Source of the DNA: Malassezia japonica
Lineage: Eukaryota > Basidiomycota > Malasseziomycetes > Malasseziales > Malasseziaceae
Direction of reading: 5' to 3'
NCBI RefSeq assembly: GCF_029542785.1
Contig: NC_083378.1
Coordinates: forward strand, 471,367 to 535,366
Length of the DNA stretch: 64,000 nt
In this document: positions 1 through 11,233 of the stretch, one piece after another
Position numbering within the stretch: the stretch's first letter is position 1
How the letters are laid out: each line of letters opens with the position of its first letter
Program-made: the position numbers and the translations under genes
The notes under the pieces: generated by a model
What the model was told of the DNA's origin: nothing
Seen by the model: only the letters and a program-made list of their open reading frames with translations
The model's database searches: none

Positions 1-243
1 GCTAGCAGCAGCAGCTCATCGATGAGCAGCACATCCAATGCTGGAGCGTCCAACTCAAAAGTAAGCGTGGCGCCCAGCAGCAGCGGAGCCAAGAGCTCGG
101 GTGGCAACAGTGCCAAGCAGAATCAAGGCAAATCAAGCCAGGCTGCACAGACCACCAAGGCTCGGCCACAGGCGCAATCAAGCGCAGCGCCGAAATCCTC
201 CTCGTCCAGTAAGGGTGGCCTTTTCGGAGGCATCTTTGGCTAA
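1..243 (+). CDS. 3' end of a Ser-rich low-complexity protein (partial)
   Basis: The reading frame is open from base 1 to a TAA at 241-243, so this is the C-terminal end of a gene that begins outside the window. The visible 80 residues are almost entirely Ser, Ala, Gly, Lys and Gln, with runs such as SSSSSS and SSSSSKGG, and they end in a short Gly/Phe tail (GGLFGGIFG). No folded domain is visible. Such tails occur on many fungal regulators and cell-wall or RNA-binding proteins, so no function is assigned. Codon bias and GC content match the genes that follow, which supports a real coding end. Confidence 0.6.
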   Translation, partial: ASSSSSSMSSTSNAGASNSKVSVAPSSSGAKSSGGNSAKQNQGKSSQAAQTTKARPQAQSSAAPKSSSSSKGGLFGGIFG

Positions 244-345
244 AACATCTGTTTCATTTTCCCTGTTGAGTCCCCGGTAGGCAAGCCATCCCCCGCCTAT
301 AGTAATACCAAGTTTTGTAATGTGTGGAGGTTCCCCAACGTTTCG

Positions 346-1276
346 ATGAGCGCGGCGTGTGCTTCGGCGAGCCGCGCGGCGGCGCACGGGGTGCGCGCGC
401 CTATTCAATTCAGCTATATTCCTTACCGAGTTCCCTATGGTCTAGGGCTTAAACTCCAGGAACATCTCGTCGAACGGCGCGCTAATGCACGCGCTGCGCT
501 GCGTGCCGCCCAGGTTCCTGCGCACGGCGGTGAAGCCTCGCTGCCTCTCCAGCTGAAAGAGGCCCAGCGCGTGGCTCGCACAGACATTCTGCTTTTGCTG
601 GAGCACACTCCTACGTATACTCTTGGTAAGCGCGACGATGTTGCAGTAAGCGGAGCCATGGCGTCGGCGCTCAAGGCGGACATCTTTCAAACCCAGCGCG
701 GCGGACTGCTGACATACCACGGTCCTGGACAGCTCGTGGGTTACCCGATTCTGGACATTGGGGCGATGCAGGTACGTTCTTCGACTAATGCAGCTCTCCA
801 CGCGGTGCTATATTGCGCGCCTCCAAGAAAGCCTGCGCGCCGCGCTCGCTGCGTCGCCTCTTTCTATGAGCACACAAGAGTCGCCGCAAGACGACGCAAA
901 GTATACGGGTGTGTGGGTCGACGCGACACACAAAATTGCGTCGCTCGGTGTGCACGTCCGCCACCGCGTCACGTCGCATGGGTTTGCGTTGAACGTGCAC
1001 AACACTGCCTTGCAAGGTTTCCAAAATATTGTCGCTTGTGGCCTGCCGAATGTGCAGCTCACGTCGATCGACCAGCAACTCGAGCGTGCAGGCCGCACGC
1101 TCGACGTGCGCGTGCCCGACGTCGCCCGCCTCTGTGCCGACCACCTGGCCACGGCGCTGCAACGCACGACCGAGTCTGCGGCTGAAACGTGTCTATCATA
1201 CATCCCTACGACCAACGATGCCGGCGAACAGGTCCTGTCCAAGGTCCTTGTCGAAGGCACCGAGGTCACCGCATAG
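346..1276 (+). CDS. LIP2: mitochondrial lipoyl(octanoyl) transferase (LipB family)
   Basis: Transfers octanoyl from acyl-carrier protein to lipoate-dependent enzymes in mitochondria, the first step of protein lipoylation. Two exons, 346-771 and 794-1276, joined by a 22-nt intron, give 302 residues. The LipB hallmark RGGLLTYHGPGQLVGYPI lies at the end of exon 1. Exon 2 carries KIASLGVHVRHRVTSHGFALNV, holding the catalytic-lysine region, and the ACGLP segment with the conserved cysteine. Without splicing the frame breaks between these two halves, which fixes the intron. The ATG at 346 is the first in frame; its N-terminus is rich in Ala, Ser and Arg, as expected for mitochondrial import. Confidence 0.93.
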
Positions 1277-1326
1277 CTCCGCCCTCCCGCTTGGCCCCTG
1301 CCCCATCTTACATAATCTTTGCGACC

Positions 1327-1838
1327 ATGCTCGGACGGTGGCCTGGAGCGCTGCGCACTGTGCGCCAGCTGCACACTGGTGCGCTGCGTGCGACGATGCC
1401 GCGCGCAGAAGAGACCGTGAAGGAGATCAACAAGCTGCAGCGGACGTACCACCCCCTTGGCTACGAGAACTCGGCAGGGTACCTCCGCGCCCGGAAGCCG
1501 TATGTGGTGAGCAACATGCTCATTTTCCTGGGCCTCATGGGCTTTGTCGGCGGTGTGTATACCTATTCGATTGTGATGGTACGTCTAAATACTCACCCCA
1601 GGTGGAACAGGACGACTTTTCCGACCTTGATAACATCCGCGTCCTCCCCGAGGGCGAGGCGGCGAGCCCCGACCGGCTGTCCGAGGTGAGCGGGACACCG
1701 AGCGTCACTGCCAAGGCGAATGCGCTGGCCGAGTCCTCGGTGAGCGCCCCGCCGGCGCCGGCACCGCCTGCTCCGGCACCGGTGGCGCAGCCCCGCCCGG
1801 TGGCCGCCGCGCCTGTGATGAACAAAAAGGCGATTTAG
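1327..1838 (+). CDS. COA3: cytochrome c oxidase assembly factor COA3
   Basis: Small inner-membrane protein that helps assemble complex IV and couples COX1 translation to assembly. Exons 1327-1578 and 1602-1838 flank a 23-nt intron and give 162 residues. The sequence shows a likely mitochondrial presequence, then RARKPYVVSNMLIFLGLMGF leading into one transmembrane helix, then the family signature YSIVMVEQDDFSDLDNI. That signature is complete only after splicing: VEQDDFSDL begins exon 2. The remainder is a low-complexity Pro/Ala tail longer than in most homologues. It starts 50 bp after the LIP2 stop on the same strand. Confidence 0.85.
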
Positions 1839-1870
1839 GTGGTATAGAGCAGTGGTACTATGGCGGGACG

Positions 1871-3427
1871 CTAACGGCGCTTGCCAAGGCCGGGGAGTGC
1901 GAAGAATTCAAATACCTTCTCTGCAGGCACCGCATCGCCGCGGCTGCCGTGCATCTGGCTCATGCGGTGCCCACGGACGATGCCGACAACGCTGCCCGAC
2001 TCTGCGTCGACGACCGGCCCTCCCGACGAGCCGGGCAGCGGAAAGTAGGTCATGGAGCGCAACAAGTTCGACGGGCGGAGTCCTTCCGGCGTCTCGGGCG
2101 CATCACCCTTGAGCTTAAAGCTGAGCTGGGCCAGTTCGTCATAGGTGCCGGTCTCGGCCACGCGGCCAATGGGGTCTTTGTAGCCGACGAGCGTCGCCGG
2201 CGCCCAGCGGTTACGGATCATGTCATGATCGGTCAGTTGGGGGAATGTGCTAAGCTCGCCTTGCCCTTGCTGCGGCGAAGGCAACCAGCCGCCAAACGAG
2301 CTCACCGACAGCTCGGTCTGGACCACGGCGGGATAGGGCGACACGGGGAGTGTGCGCAGCGAGCCAGAGCCCACCGTGTGCAGCGTCGAGGTCACTGCAT
2401 CGACCTGGACCGGCGTCTCGTCCAGCTGGAACAGCGCAAGGTCCGCATCCGGCAGGCGGCTCAGCAGAGAGCGCACAGGGTAGATGTGACCGAGGCGCGT
2501 CACGGCAAGCGCGAGGCCCTGGCGGTCGCCCGCATCGCGCATACCCTCCGTCGCGCTCTCGAGGGTATGGTCGCAGGACACGACGAGTGCGCCGCGCCCT
2601 TTTCCTTCGGTCTTGGCCAGCGTCTCGCCGCCTTGCACGGCAAAGCCAGAGCACATGCTGACGCGTTCCTTTCCGGAACCAACATGATCGATGTAGCACA
2701 GGAGAAGCACGCCATCGTCCGCAGCCTTGGAAACGTCGGCTTCTGCACTCGTTGCCGTCGTCAGCTGGACCTTGCGCTCGACCTTGGGCATCGGTTCGTA
2801 CGGCAGCTCAATCGAAAGCTGAGTGTTTGCACATTCTTCCATTGCCTTAGAAAGGTCCTGCAGCGAGGCCATCTGTACATCACCGCTACGCTGCTTTACC
2901 AGCGCGCGCGCAGCCGCCACAACGTAGCGCTCCATCGCATTGCCTTCAGGGCGGCCTGTCTCGACGCGGTGTGGCAACTCGGGATCGGCTGCGGTCTGCT
3001 TCTTCGGCGTGGATGGGAGGAAAGCAGACTCGTCGCGCCACAGAATCTCGGCATCGTCAAGAGATTGCGCCAACAGCTTATTGGTGCCCGGCACGGCCGT
3101 GCTGCGGCGCGACGAGCCGGTGGCTGCGCCACGCAGACGCTCGATATTCGCGCGCTGTCCTGCCATGTCGGCGCTCGAGGCACCTTTTTGCAGCATCGAC
3201 TTGAACACGCTCGAGTCGTCCGAGGACTCGTTCTTGCTCTGCTCGGGTGCGGCCGCAGGGGGCGCAGGCACCGCGGTGCCGAGCATATGGTCCACCGACG
3301 AGGCGGGGTTCACCGGCACGGCGAGCCCGCGCCGCGCAACAACAGAGCCGCAACTACGGGCCACACGGATCGTTTCATACAAGGAGCGGTCGACGCTCCG
3401 AGCCATAAACAGGCGCGAGGCGGGCAT
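1871..3427 (-). CDS. putative mitochondrial trypsin-like serine protease
   Basis: 518 residues with no intron. The ATG at 3427 starts an Arg-rich, acid-free segment (MPASRLFMARSVDRSLYETI) that looks like a mitochondrial presequence; an in-frame ATG at 3514 is the alternative start. The C-terminal half fits a trypsin/HtrA-type fold: VVSCDHTLESA holds a candidate catalytic His, PDADLALFQL a candidate Asp, and LPGSSGGPVVDAESGSVVGIV the nucleophile Ser in GSSGGPV. The N-terminal third is disordered. No PDZ domain is visible, which argues against a standard HtrA. Fold class is well supported; substrate and exact location are inferred. The stop is 33 bp from COA3 on the opposite strand. Confidence 0.72.
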   Translation of the reverse strand: MPASRLFMARSVDRSLYETIRVARSCGSVVARRGLAVPVNPASSVDHMLGTAVPAPPAAAPEQSKNESSDDSSVFKSMLQKGASSADMAGQRANIERLRGAATGSSRRSTAVPGTNKLLAQSLDDAEILWRDESAFLPSTPKKQTAADPELPHRVETGRPEGNAMERYVVAAARALVKQRSGDVQMASLQDLSKAMEECANTQLSIELPYEPMPKVERKVQLTTATSAEADVSKAADDGVLLLCYIDHVGSGKERVSMCSGFAVQGGETLAKTEGKGRGALVVSCDHTLESATEGMRDAGDRQGLALAVTRLGHIYPVRSLLSRLPDADLALFQLDETPVQVDAVTSTLHTVGSGSLRTLPVSPYPAVVQTELSVSSFGGWLPSPQQGQGELSTFPQLTDHDMIRNRWAPATLVGYKDPIGRVAETGTYDELAQLSFKLKGDAPETPEGLRPSNLLRSMTYFPLPGSSGGPVVDAESGSVVGIVRGHRMSQMHGSRGDAVPAEKVFEFFALPGLGKRR

Positions 3428-3602
3428 TGTGGTAAGAGGCAGTGTTCGTTGCCACTCAACCGCACGGATTGTGGAGGTTCTATCGATCGATAAGCTGGGG
3501 TGCGGGGAAGGCATTTTATAGCGCGACTCATCGCGTGATTGTACAAGGAATGTCACGCGCTGGCGTATGTAGAGTACAGTACGGCAATTGCCGCAGAGGT
3601 CA

Positions 3603-4466
3603 CTATGTGGACTCGGACGTGCCTGGCACCTCAACCGTGGGCTTGCGGTACTCGAGCTTTTCCACTTTTACGTCGCCGTCAATCAGCTGGTACACGTAGA
3701 TGACCACGACGGCACCCTGGATATCGAGCACTGGATTAGTATTGTGACGTACAGGCAAAGGACGGGGTGGTTCCCATCTGGACACTTTTCGCAGCGAGCT
3801 CCTCGTCGGTGAGCTGCGGCTCGCTGGGCTTGGGTGCCGCCTCATTTTTTGCGTCGCTCTTTTCAGTGACTTCTTCCGTGTGCTTGTCAGCAAGTGGCGC
3901 ATCTTCCTTCTTGACTGTCTCCTTATTCGCTGCGGTTTCGGGTGGGGTCACAGGCAGCGGCATGTCGGTCGTCCAAGCGCCCGTCGCAGAGCCCGGGTTG
4001 ATGAAGAAGCGCCCCTCGTATGCATACGCCTCGAATTGGTGCGTGTATCCACTGAGAAGCACATCCACATCCATGGAGCGTGCGAGCGATGAAAGCGCTG
4101 CGCGGTCGCCCGCGGGAATGACTTGGTGGCCGTGGATGACGCCGATGCGCAGCGGCGGGTAGTGCAGTATAAGGAGGGCGGGCAAGCGGCGATTCTGCGT
4201 CAGTGTTAATACATACTTCGTCATAGTCACCCTTGACCAAGTGAATCTCACTCGCTAGAGAGCGGAGGTAGTCATACATCGGTTTGTCGCACACATTTCC
4301 TGTGCACACCACTTGCTGGATTTTGCCAGGGACCTGGAGTGAGCGTACTGTACGTACCAAAAGTTTCCTAAATTTAGCAGGAAGATCTGCGGCACGATAT
4401 GGTAGGTGCAAATCGCCTGGTATGAGCGTCCTCGCTATGCTACGCACCAATGACCAACACCAACAT
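3603..4466 (-). CDS. VPS29: retromer subunit VPS29
   Basis: Metallophosphoesterase-fold subunit of the retromer cargo-selective complex (endosome-to-Golgi recycling). Five exons (4448-4466, 4358-4416, 4217-4333, 3753-4194, 3603-3730) are separated by introns of 31, 24, 22 and 22 nt and give 254 residues. Splicing restores a colinear VPS29: [20 protein letters not shown], then [68 protein letters not shown], and finally [20 protein letters not shown]. The first exon codes only six residues plus one base. About 65 acidic and Lys-rich residues are inserted between SATGAW and TPSFALLDIQG, which explains the length relative to about 182 in animals. Confidence 0.95.
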
Positions 4467-4922
4467 GATGCACGACCTGGCTAGCTCGCTTGGTCCAGCG
4501 TTTCGGGCACCCCAAGACCACGTGCCAAAGGCACGTGATGCTGAGCCCAGTACTCTTAACGCCGCGAGGAACCCCGTAAGGCCCGAAAGGGGCCATGCGA
4601 TGAGTCTCTCCCAATGCCAAATCTGGTTGGATTAGGTCATAATGGAATAAAATATGTCACGAATATACCCACTGTTGGGCCAATGCGGGTGCCCAAACCA
4701 GTCCAGCGTATGCATTATGTATATCATGGTGATGTACTGCCCCGTTACTAACTCTGGTTGGCTGCGATCAAATGACCAAACTTTGAATTGTGAAACGATT
4801 GGACGTATGCATTATTATCTGGCCACCCCGGGGTCTTGCAAGCGAATGAAGCTGAGAAAATAGCGGCATGACCGTCTGATAGCTAGACGGCGTTCTCTGT
4901 CATCCGCACCCCCACCAGCAGG
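4467..4922. promoter_or_regulatory. divergent promoter region between VPS29 and the Zn2Cys6 gene
   Basis: 456 bp between two divergent start codons, unusually long for this part of the window. It contains AT-rich stretches around 4640-4670 but no clear TATA box and no open frame with coding character. No tRNA or repeat was recognised. The extra length fits a regulated transcription-factor gene, but that is inference. Confidence 0.4.
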
Positions 4923-6164
4923 ATGGACTGGGTCCAGCCAGTATCGTCAACTGTGCCCAGTGCTCCTGATGTGGCCCAGACGAACATGGCGCCTCCAGAT
5001 GTATTTGCCGCCATGGCACCAGAGACGGGCGAGACGCTCACGTCTCGGCTCCCTTTCGGCCCTACGTTTCCCATCGAGGCTACGATCCAGCCCAACTCGA
5101 TTCCCCTTCCTTGGGACCAAAAACACCAAGCATGGGCGACGCCCAACTCGTTCGCCGATGCGAGCAGCTACATGCTTCCCCCTACATTCACTTCTAGTGA
5201 CATTCACCGCTCGTCTTCACAACCGGCTAATAAACGCAGAACGAATCATATGGACTGGAGCACAACGCACAACAGCCGTGACACCTTGTACGCTCACGAA
5301 TTCCTCAAGGCATTCCGCGCTCGTCTGCCAGATTCGGCAGAGGGCCAGGCCGCTTGCGATTATTGCCGGAAACGAAAAATCAAGGTACGTCGGTCGAAAG
5401 TCCGAAGAGAATTAACCGTGCAGTGTGATCGCAAAAAACCAACTTGTGGCCACTGCGCCCAATCGGGCCGTGTCTGCACAAGTGATGATGTCCTGCGCAA
5501 GCGTGGGCCGCCAAGCAAGTACGTATTTCTTGCCGATTATGCTAACCTTAGACGCGAACGCGCCATCATGGACAATGCCGGTATCGTCTTCCGGAGCCGG
5601 AACTCGAGGGTTTCCAAATATGGCTCGCGTCGTACGTCGTCAGAGACTTCGCGCGACCCGGCAGGCCTCGGCAGTAATTCCCCCATGTCGACGCAGCCGA
5701 GTGCCGAAGGGTTTCCCATGCTGCCCCCCTCTACTCCCGGTGCGCTTCAGCACAATGTCATCAACACGAGCGACCTGAATGCTAGGAATTCGATGAACTG
5801 GGGTAAGGGCGACGGATGGTTCAGTCCCACCGGTGCTGCGCCAGGCACCGGCGCCGTCCCGGGCCTAACGATGGGCATGAGCCCCGAGAAGCCCGATGCG
5901 AGCGTCGCTGGCATGGGTCTGCCTTCAAGTGGCATCGACATGCAGCTTTTGCAAAACTTCCAGCCTAGTGCTCCGTGGCTCAACAGCCAGAACGAGAGTA
6001 GCTGGCAGGACCTTTCCGCGCAGCCCCACATGGCCGGCATGAACCTGATGGGCCTGCCCGAGTCGCAAGGAGTTCCGAGCAATTTTGCCAGTCAGCAAAA
6101 GGGGAGCAATGGCCCTAATGTGCCTAGCCCATACGAGCCGTCCATGTCTTCTTACCACCCACTG

Positions 6165-6211
<47 letters not shown>

Positions 6212-7877
6212 ACAGCAACAGCAACAGCACATGTACGGTGGTGCCCCCAACGTGAATCAGGGCAATGGCATGCCAGGGCGAATGGACTTTGACTCTATGA
6301 GTCAGACCTACAAGCTTATGAATACGAGTTCGAATGAGAGTGATCTTTCTCTGTTGACCAAACCAATGGTACCGACTGAGCAAGGTCCGCCGTCTGCAGA
6401 GACTGGCACTCCTAGCATCCCGTCGGAAACAGCGTCGGAAAAAGAAGTCATCCAGCACAATTGCAAGGCGGCTCTAGACAATTTCTTTGGATCCGTGTCG
6501 GCGCAAGGCATTTCAACGCAAAAGCTAGCCGACTTTTGTTTGCGTCAAGGTCACACTGAGGTTTCGCCGGACACGACTGGTGAGCAGACGCTTGGACTGC
6601 TGAGCCCGCAGAGACACAGTGGGAGCACAGCGGTGGAGGCGGTGTGCATCCGAGTTCTTGACAAGGATGGCCAAGTGAAGCTCTGCCCCGCGTCGTCGTA
6701 CTACCGCGATGTGCCGAGTATGTACAAGGGTGAGGAAACGGGAGTGGAGTACCCGGGTGGTGTGTTTGGAGGTGCAACGCGCGCCCATGCGCCTGTCCCC
6801 CAAAAATCGGAGAAGTCGCTCTTCCCCACGGGTCGATGGTCGGACACCGACTATGCGAAGTTGCTGAGTGATGCGCAACGCCTCTTGACGCGGTCGGCGA
6901 CACCGGTGTTGCTGAGCCTCGGCAGGGGTGATCTGCAGCACTCCCTTCCGTTCTTGCAGTGGGATTTGATTGAGCACTACGTCACGGCTGTGCGTCAACC
7001 GACGACGAACGAGTGGACGCCGGTCCAGGCGTGCCAGCGCCAAGCACTGCTGTTGCTGATTGCCGCGGTTGCCTCTACACTCTTCCCCGCCATCCGCATC
7101 CCCGGTGACGAAGGGACGAAAGGCGTTAGTGCGTCTGCGTGGGAGTTTGGCTACCAGTGCTACTATACGGCGCGTGGCCTGTTGGCACCTCGCAATGTCC
7201 AGCTTGGAGGAAATGAAGTGACACTGGACTATGCCCAGAGCATGGTTTTGCTCAACATCTATTTCACGCGGTGCCAGCAGTACGCAGATGCGTTCTCCGC
7301 ACTCGCACACGGTGTCAACACCTGTCTCAAGCTTGCCCAGCAGCCAATCGTGCAGCAGCCTTCCAATGCGACGCTTGCTTCGACCATCTTGCAGCGCGAG
7401 ATGGTGAAGCGCTGCCTATGGGTTTTGTGCCTGTTGGAGCGCCTGCACCGCGCCGAAACGCGCGACGGGTCGCCTGCGCTGTTCTCCGACGCGATTCTCT
7501 CGCTTGAAAAGCCTGTTCTGTTGCGCGGCCTCAGCGTTTCCGAGTGCCGCCCCGATGAGGGTCTGACGCAGGACGCGTTCAACGTGTTCCTGAGCCAGCT
7601 GTCGTTGGCGCAGCTGCTCGCCGAGGCCAACACGCACGGTATCTTTTTCATGGACCCTAGCACGCTGCCAGAAGGGAGTCCGACCTATGCCGCTGCTCAT
7701 ACATTGATCGAAAAAGCAAAGCGCTGGGTCGCAGAGACTCCCTGTATCCTTCGCCCAGTCTCGACCGACCAATTCTCCGATCCTTCCGCGGGCACGTGGA
7801 CCACATCTGCATCCATCAATATGAAGGGCCTTTTCCAAGCGATGATGGCCCAAGTCTTTCAATTCACGCTTGTGTAA
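4923..7877 (+). CDS. Zn(II)2Cys6 transcription factor with polyglutamine tract
   Basis: Three exons (4923-5384, 5424-5518, 5552-7877) give about 960 residues. Both introns (39 and 33 nt) are multiples of three, so the unspliced frame stays open, but the zinc cluster is correct only after splicing: CDYCRKRKIK joins CDRKKPTCGHC and AQSGRVC, giving the C-x2-C-x6-C-x6-C-x2-C-x6-C pattern, followed by LRKRGPPSK-RERA. A run of 23 Gln lies near 6163-6228. The C-terminal half (about 6800-7877) is helical and resembles the fungal-specific transcription factor domain. Target genes cannot be deduced. The N-terminus before the zinc cluster is long and probably disordered. Confidence 0.88.
6163..6228 (+). 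repeat. CAG/CAA repeat encoding polyglutamine
   Basis: Mixed CAG and CAA codons encode an uninterrupted Gln run between PLQ and HMYGG in the Zn2Cys6 regulator. The CAA interruptions should lower slippage. The tract is likely to vary in length between strains. Confidence 0.9.
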
Positions 7878-7993
7878 ATCTCGCATTCATCGAGGCAGTC
7901 CTGCCTTCTATATATCCTGCGACCGATTCCACCGCGCAGTTCATCGCATAACGTTTTATAGTGCAATCAATATATTTTACGCTACAACACGCA

Positions 7994-9447
7994 CTAGTCG
8001 GCCCACTCGGGCTTGCTGCCGCCGCCCCGGCCACGGCCACGGCCACGGCGGCCACGCCCGCTGCGGCCGCGTCCACGGCCAGCGCCGCGGTAGCCCGCTG
8101 CATTATCACCAAACGTCTGCATGTTGCGGGCCTGCTCGTCCACAAAACGCTCGCGGGGCGCGCCAGCCTCCGTGTTGGGGCCACGGCGCTCGTGGCGGTC
8201 CTTGACTTCACTGCTGATGTTGTCAAAGAAGCCCGACTTTTTGTCGTAGAAGCTCGTAGGCGTCTCGGCCGCCGGCGGAATGGCGTCCAGCTTGGCCGGC
8301 GCCGCTTGTGTCTTTTGGAAACGGGCGTTGGCGCTCTCAAAGTCGTAGTCGCCGACCGGGACCTTGTGTGCAACAGCACGGCCAGGCGCAGCACCAGGAA
8401 CGGTCGGCTTTTGGCGCTGCTGCACCACCGCCTCTTGGACAGCGGGCTGCGCAAGAGCAGGCTGCGGCTCGGCCGTGGGCGCAGGCTTGGCGTCCGGCTT
8501 GGGCTCGGCCTTGGGCTGCACCGGCTCCTTGGCCTTTTCCGCCTTGGGCGCGGTGGGCTTTGCATCGACCTGGAGCGACGCAAGGTCCGCCTGCACTTTT
8601 GCGACGTCCGCCTGCGGCGCGGGCGTCGGCGCCGCAGCGGGCGCCGGAGCATCGGTCTGCTTCGCGATGCTCGGCGAAGCCTCCGGCTGCGGCATAGGCG
8701 GCGGCGGCATACCCTGCATGTGGGGCGGCGGCATACCGAACGGTGCGCCTTGGGGACCGGGAGGGGGCATGCCCATCATGCCGGGCTGCATGTAGGGGTT
8801 GTACGCAAAGCCCTCGGGCGGCATGCCGTACATGTTCGGCGGGTACATGGGTCCGTACGGGCTCATGTGCGGGGGCATATGCGGGGGCATGCCAGGCGGG
8901 GGCATGCCCTGCATAGGCAGTCCCGGCGCCGGGGAGTGCGCAGGAAGTGGCTGGTGTTAGTCTGCTCACAAGACCAGGTGAGATCAGTAGGAAGGCAGCG
9001 GAACTATCCACATGAAAAAAGCGCTCTCGGATAGTCGGGATCAGAGATCCACTTTACATCCGAATGCTTTCGTCCTCTCACCAACTGGCTGGATACGTAC
9101 CGATTGCTCCGACGCGGTCACCACCGGGTCCGGCTCCGTCTTGCCCGGCGAAGGGTCGTCGATGCGCAGGTCGACGACGTCGGCCGCGCGAAAGACAATA
9201 TAATCATACACCTTATCATTTCCAGGGACTTCGTCCTGCGGCTGGCCTGCAGCCGCACAGCGGCCCTCGGTGCCCCACGATCGCACTGGATAAGTAAAGA
9301 CCACCTACCCTTTTCCAAAGCCAGCGTGGCCTGCGCAGCGTCGATATTCGACAGCACACCCTGGTAACGCATGTTCGACCTCGACGTCAGCGAGATCAGA
9401 GCGCCGATAAACGACGCGGCAGAGTCATCCTGACCGGCCCCCGACAT
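7994..9447 (-). CDS. SCD6: Scd6/LSM14 family mRNA decapping and translation regulator
   Basis: P-body protein that represses translation and promotes decapping. Exons 9309-9447, 9101-9285 and 7994-8950 are separated by introns of 23 and 150 nt; the 150-nt intron is the longest in the window. Product is 426 residues. The N-terminal LSm14 domain reads FIGALISLTSRSNMRYQGVL, then VRSWGTEGR and VYDYIVFRAADVVDL across the first junction. A Met/Pro/Gly-rich linker follows, then the FDF box (VPVGDYDFESANARFQK), the FFD box (SFYDKKSGFFDNISSEV), the TFG box (RNMQTFGDNAAGYRG) and an RGG-type tail (GRGRGRSGRGRRGRGRGRGG). Domain order matches the family fully. Confidence 0.93.
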
Positions 9448-9528
9448 GATGTCCTTCGCGGCGAGGGCGTCGAGGAAGAGCGAAACCCCGCGCAGGCCCG
9501 AAGAAAAGTCACGTGAAGTGGAGGCTAT

Positions 9529-11026
9529 CTAGCTGCGGCCGGTCTCGTCACGGACCTCGGTAGAGCTAAAGTTGAGGATGCCCGCCTGATCGAGCTCCTG
9601 GACCGCGACCTCGGCCTTCTCGACGGGCATCTTGCCGAGAGCAGCATTCACGCGATCGAGGCTCTTGGTTTTGAGCGCCTCGCGGAAGTCCTCGTCAAAG
9701 CCGTTGAAAATTTCCCAGCGGCGCTGCAGCCACGCACGGACCTGGCCGACGTCCATCGTCTCGGCGCCCTCGCCCTCGATCGTAATGTCCTCGGGGGGCG
9801 GTCCGTCGGGAATATCGAAAGAAATGACCGTGTTGGGGTCCTCGGCCATGAGCTGGATCTGCTCGGCACCTTCGCCGTCGTCCTTGTACTGCTTCGCCAG
9901 GGTATCGGCACGCGACGCAATGCGGTCATAGGTAGCCAGAACGTCGTTCAAAAAGACAGAGGCTGCGCGGCCGTCGGGCGAGAGCATCCGCTTGAAAAAG
10001 AGGCTCACACCGTCGCGGCCGAGCTTGTTGCAGTACTGCACCAGCAGCGCCTTCTCGGTGCACAGACGTGCGAGCGCTTTTTGGCCGGCCATTTGCGATT
10101 CAAAGGCCTGCATCAGTAGGGCGTCCGATGCGCCGTACGACTCATCCAGCAGCTCTTTGTGCGAGCCGAGGTACTGGAACGTCTCCTGGAACGCTTCCAG
10201 CTTGAGCTGCTTGGCGGGGTTGAAGCCTTCGGGGAAGGCCTTGGTAGCGAAGGGAACACCGGCCAGCGCCGAGGGAAGGCTCGCAAACGTCTTCATCACC
10301 GGCGTGACGGTCGGCACCTCTTCGTCCTCTGCGTCCGAGTCGTTGCCGCTCTTGGGGGGGGCACTGCTGTGGGACGCGCCGGGGTTCAGCGTCTCGATCT
10401 GTTGCGTCGTCTTTTTCGCGGGCGGCTTTTGCACAGGCGCCTCGGGCTTGGCCACATGCTGGGTCAGTTAGGGTACGTACGCCGCTGTCCCATCCGTCGT
10501 GAAGACTGTCGCTCGTAATCTTGCGCTTGTCCTCCTCGTCCATCTCCTTGAGCTTGGCGTGCACCGTTTGTTGGCGCTCGGCAAGGCGCTTCATGTGGCT
10601 TTCGAGCGTCGCGACAAGCACATCGCCAAGCTCGGGCGAGTTTGCCTTCTCCTTCACCTTGTCCTCCTGATTGATCTGGAGGAGGAGCGAGAGGAGCATG
10701 TCGTCGAGCGTCGGGCCGTCAGGGCCGTCCTTGTTGCCGCGTTCGGCACGGCCCGCAACCAGGCGTGCAAGCTCTCGCTGATAAAAGCTCGCGCCCTCGC
10801 TGCGCGTGCTGCTCACGAGCCGCGTGAGCTCGGGAGTCAAGTCGGTGTTCGTGCGCTCCTCCGCCTCGAGCTGCGACCGCTCAATCTTGCGCATTTCGCG
10901 CTTTTCGTGGATATCACGCTGCTTCCATTTGATAAACGAGTTCTTGTCCACGTTCGGGTGCACCTCAATGTCCGAGTCGTCGGACAGCTCGAGGTTATCC
11001 CACTTGGAGTAGTCCAACTTGCCCAT
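9529..11026 (-). CDS. CDC37: Hsp90 co-chaperone CDC37
   Basis: Kinase-loading co-chaperone of Hsp90. Exons 10481-11026 and 9529-10458 with a 22-nt intron give 491 residues. The near-invariant N-terminus (LDYSKWDNLELSDDSDIEVH, then PNVDKNSFIKWKQRDIHEKR) identifies the gene. Exon 2 encodes the Hsp90-binding middle domain (FNPAKQLKLEAFQETFQYL, LLVQYCNKLGRDGVSLFFKR) and the C-terminal helical region. The conserved Ser in DLELSDDSD-type context, a CK2 site in homologues, is present. It lies head-to-tail behind SCD6 with about 80 bp between. Confidence 0.96.
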
Positions 11027-11233
11027 GGTGGCGCGTTGGCAAGCCTCCACACTTTCCACGTGGAGCACGGGCCTGACGTAATGCAAAGCAGCATGGGCCA
11101 TGCCCCACAAGTGGTGGGGCCAACATTCGTGTGGGATGCGGCCCAGCGTGGTGGTGATTCTTTTGGCAAGCTACGAATGTGATATAAACAGGTTTATCTG
11201 GCATTCTTGGTAACTAGTTCCGTTGGCGCCAGC

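Noticed and set aside
1949..3493. 514-codon plus-strand frame opposite the trypsin-like protease
   Set aside because: His/Arg-rich composition typical of antisense of GC-rich coding DNA; the minus-strand protein has clear protease motifs.
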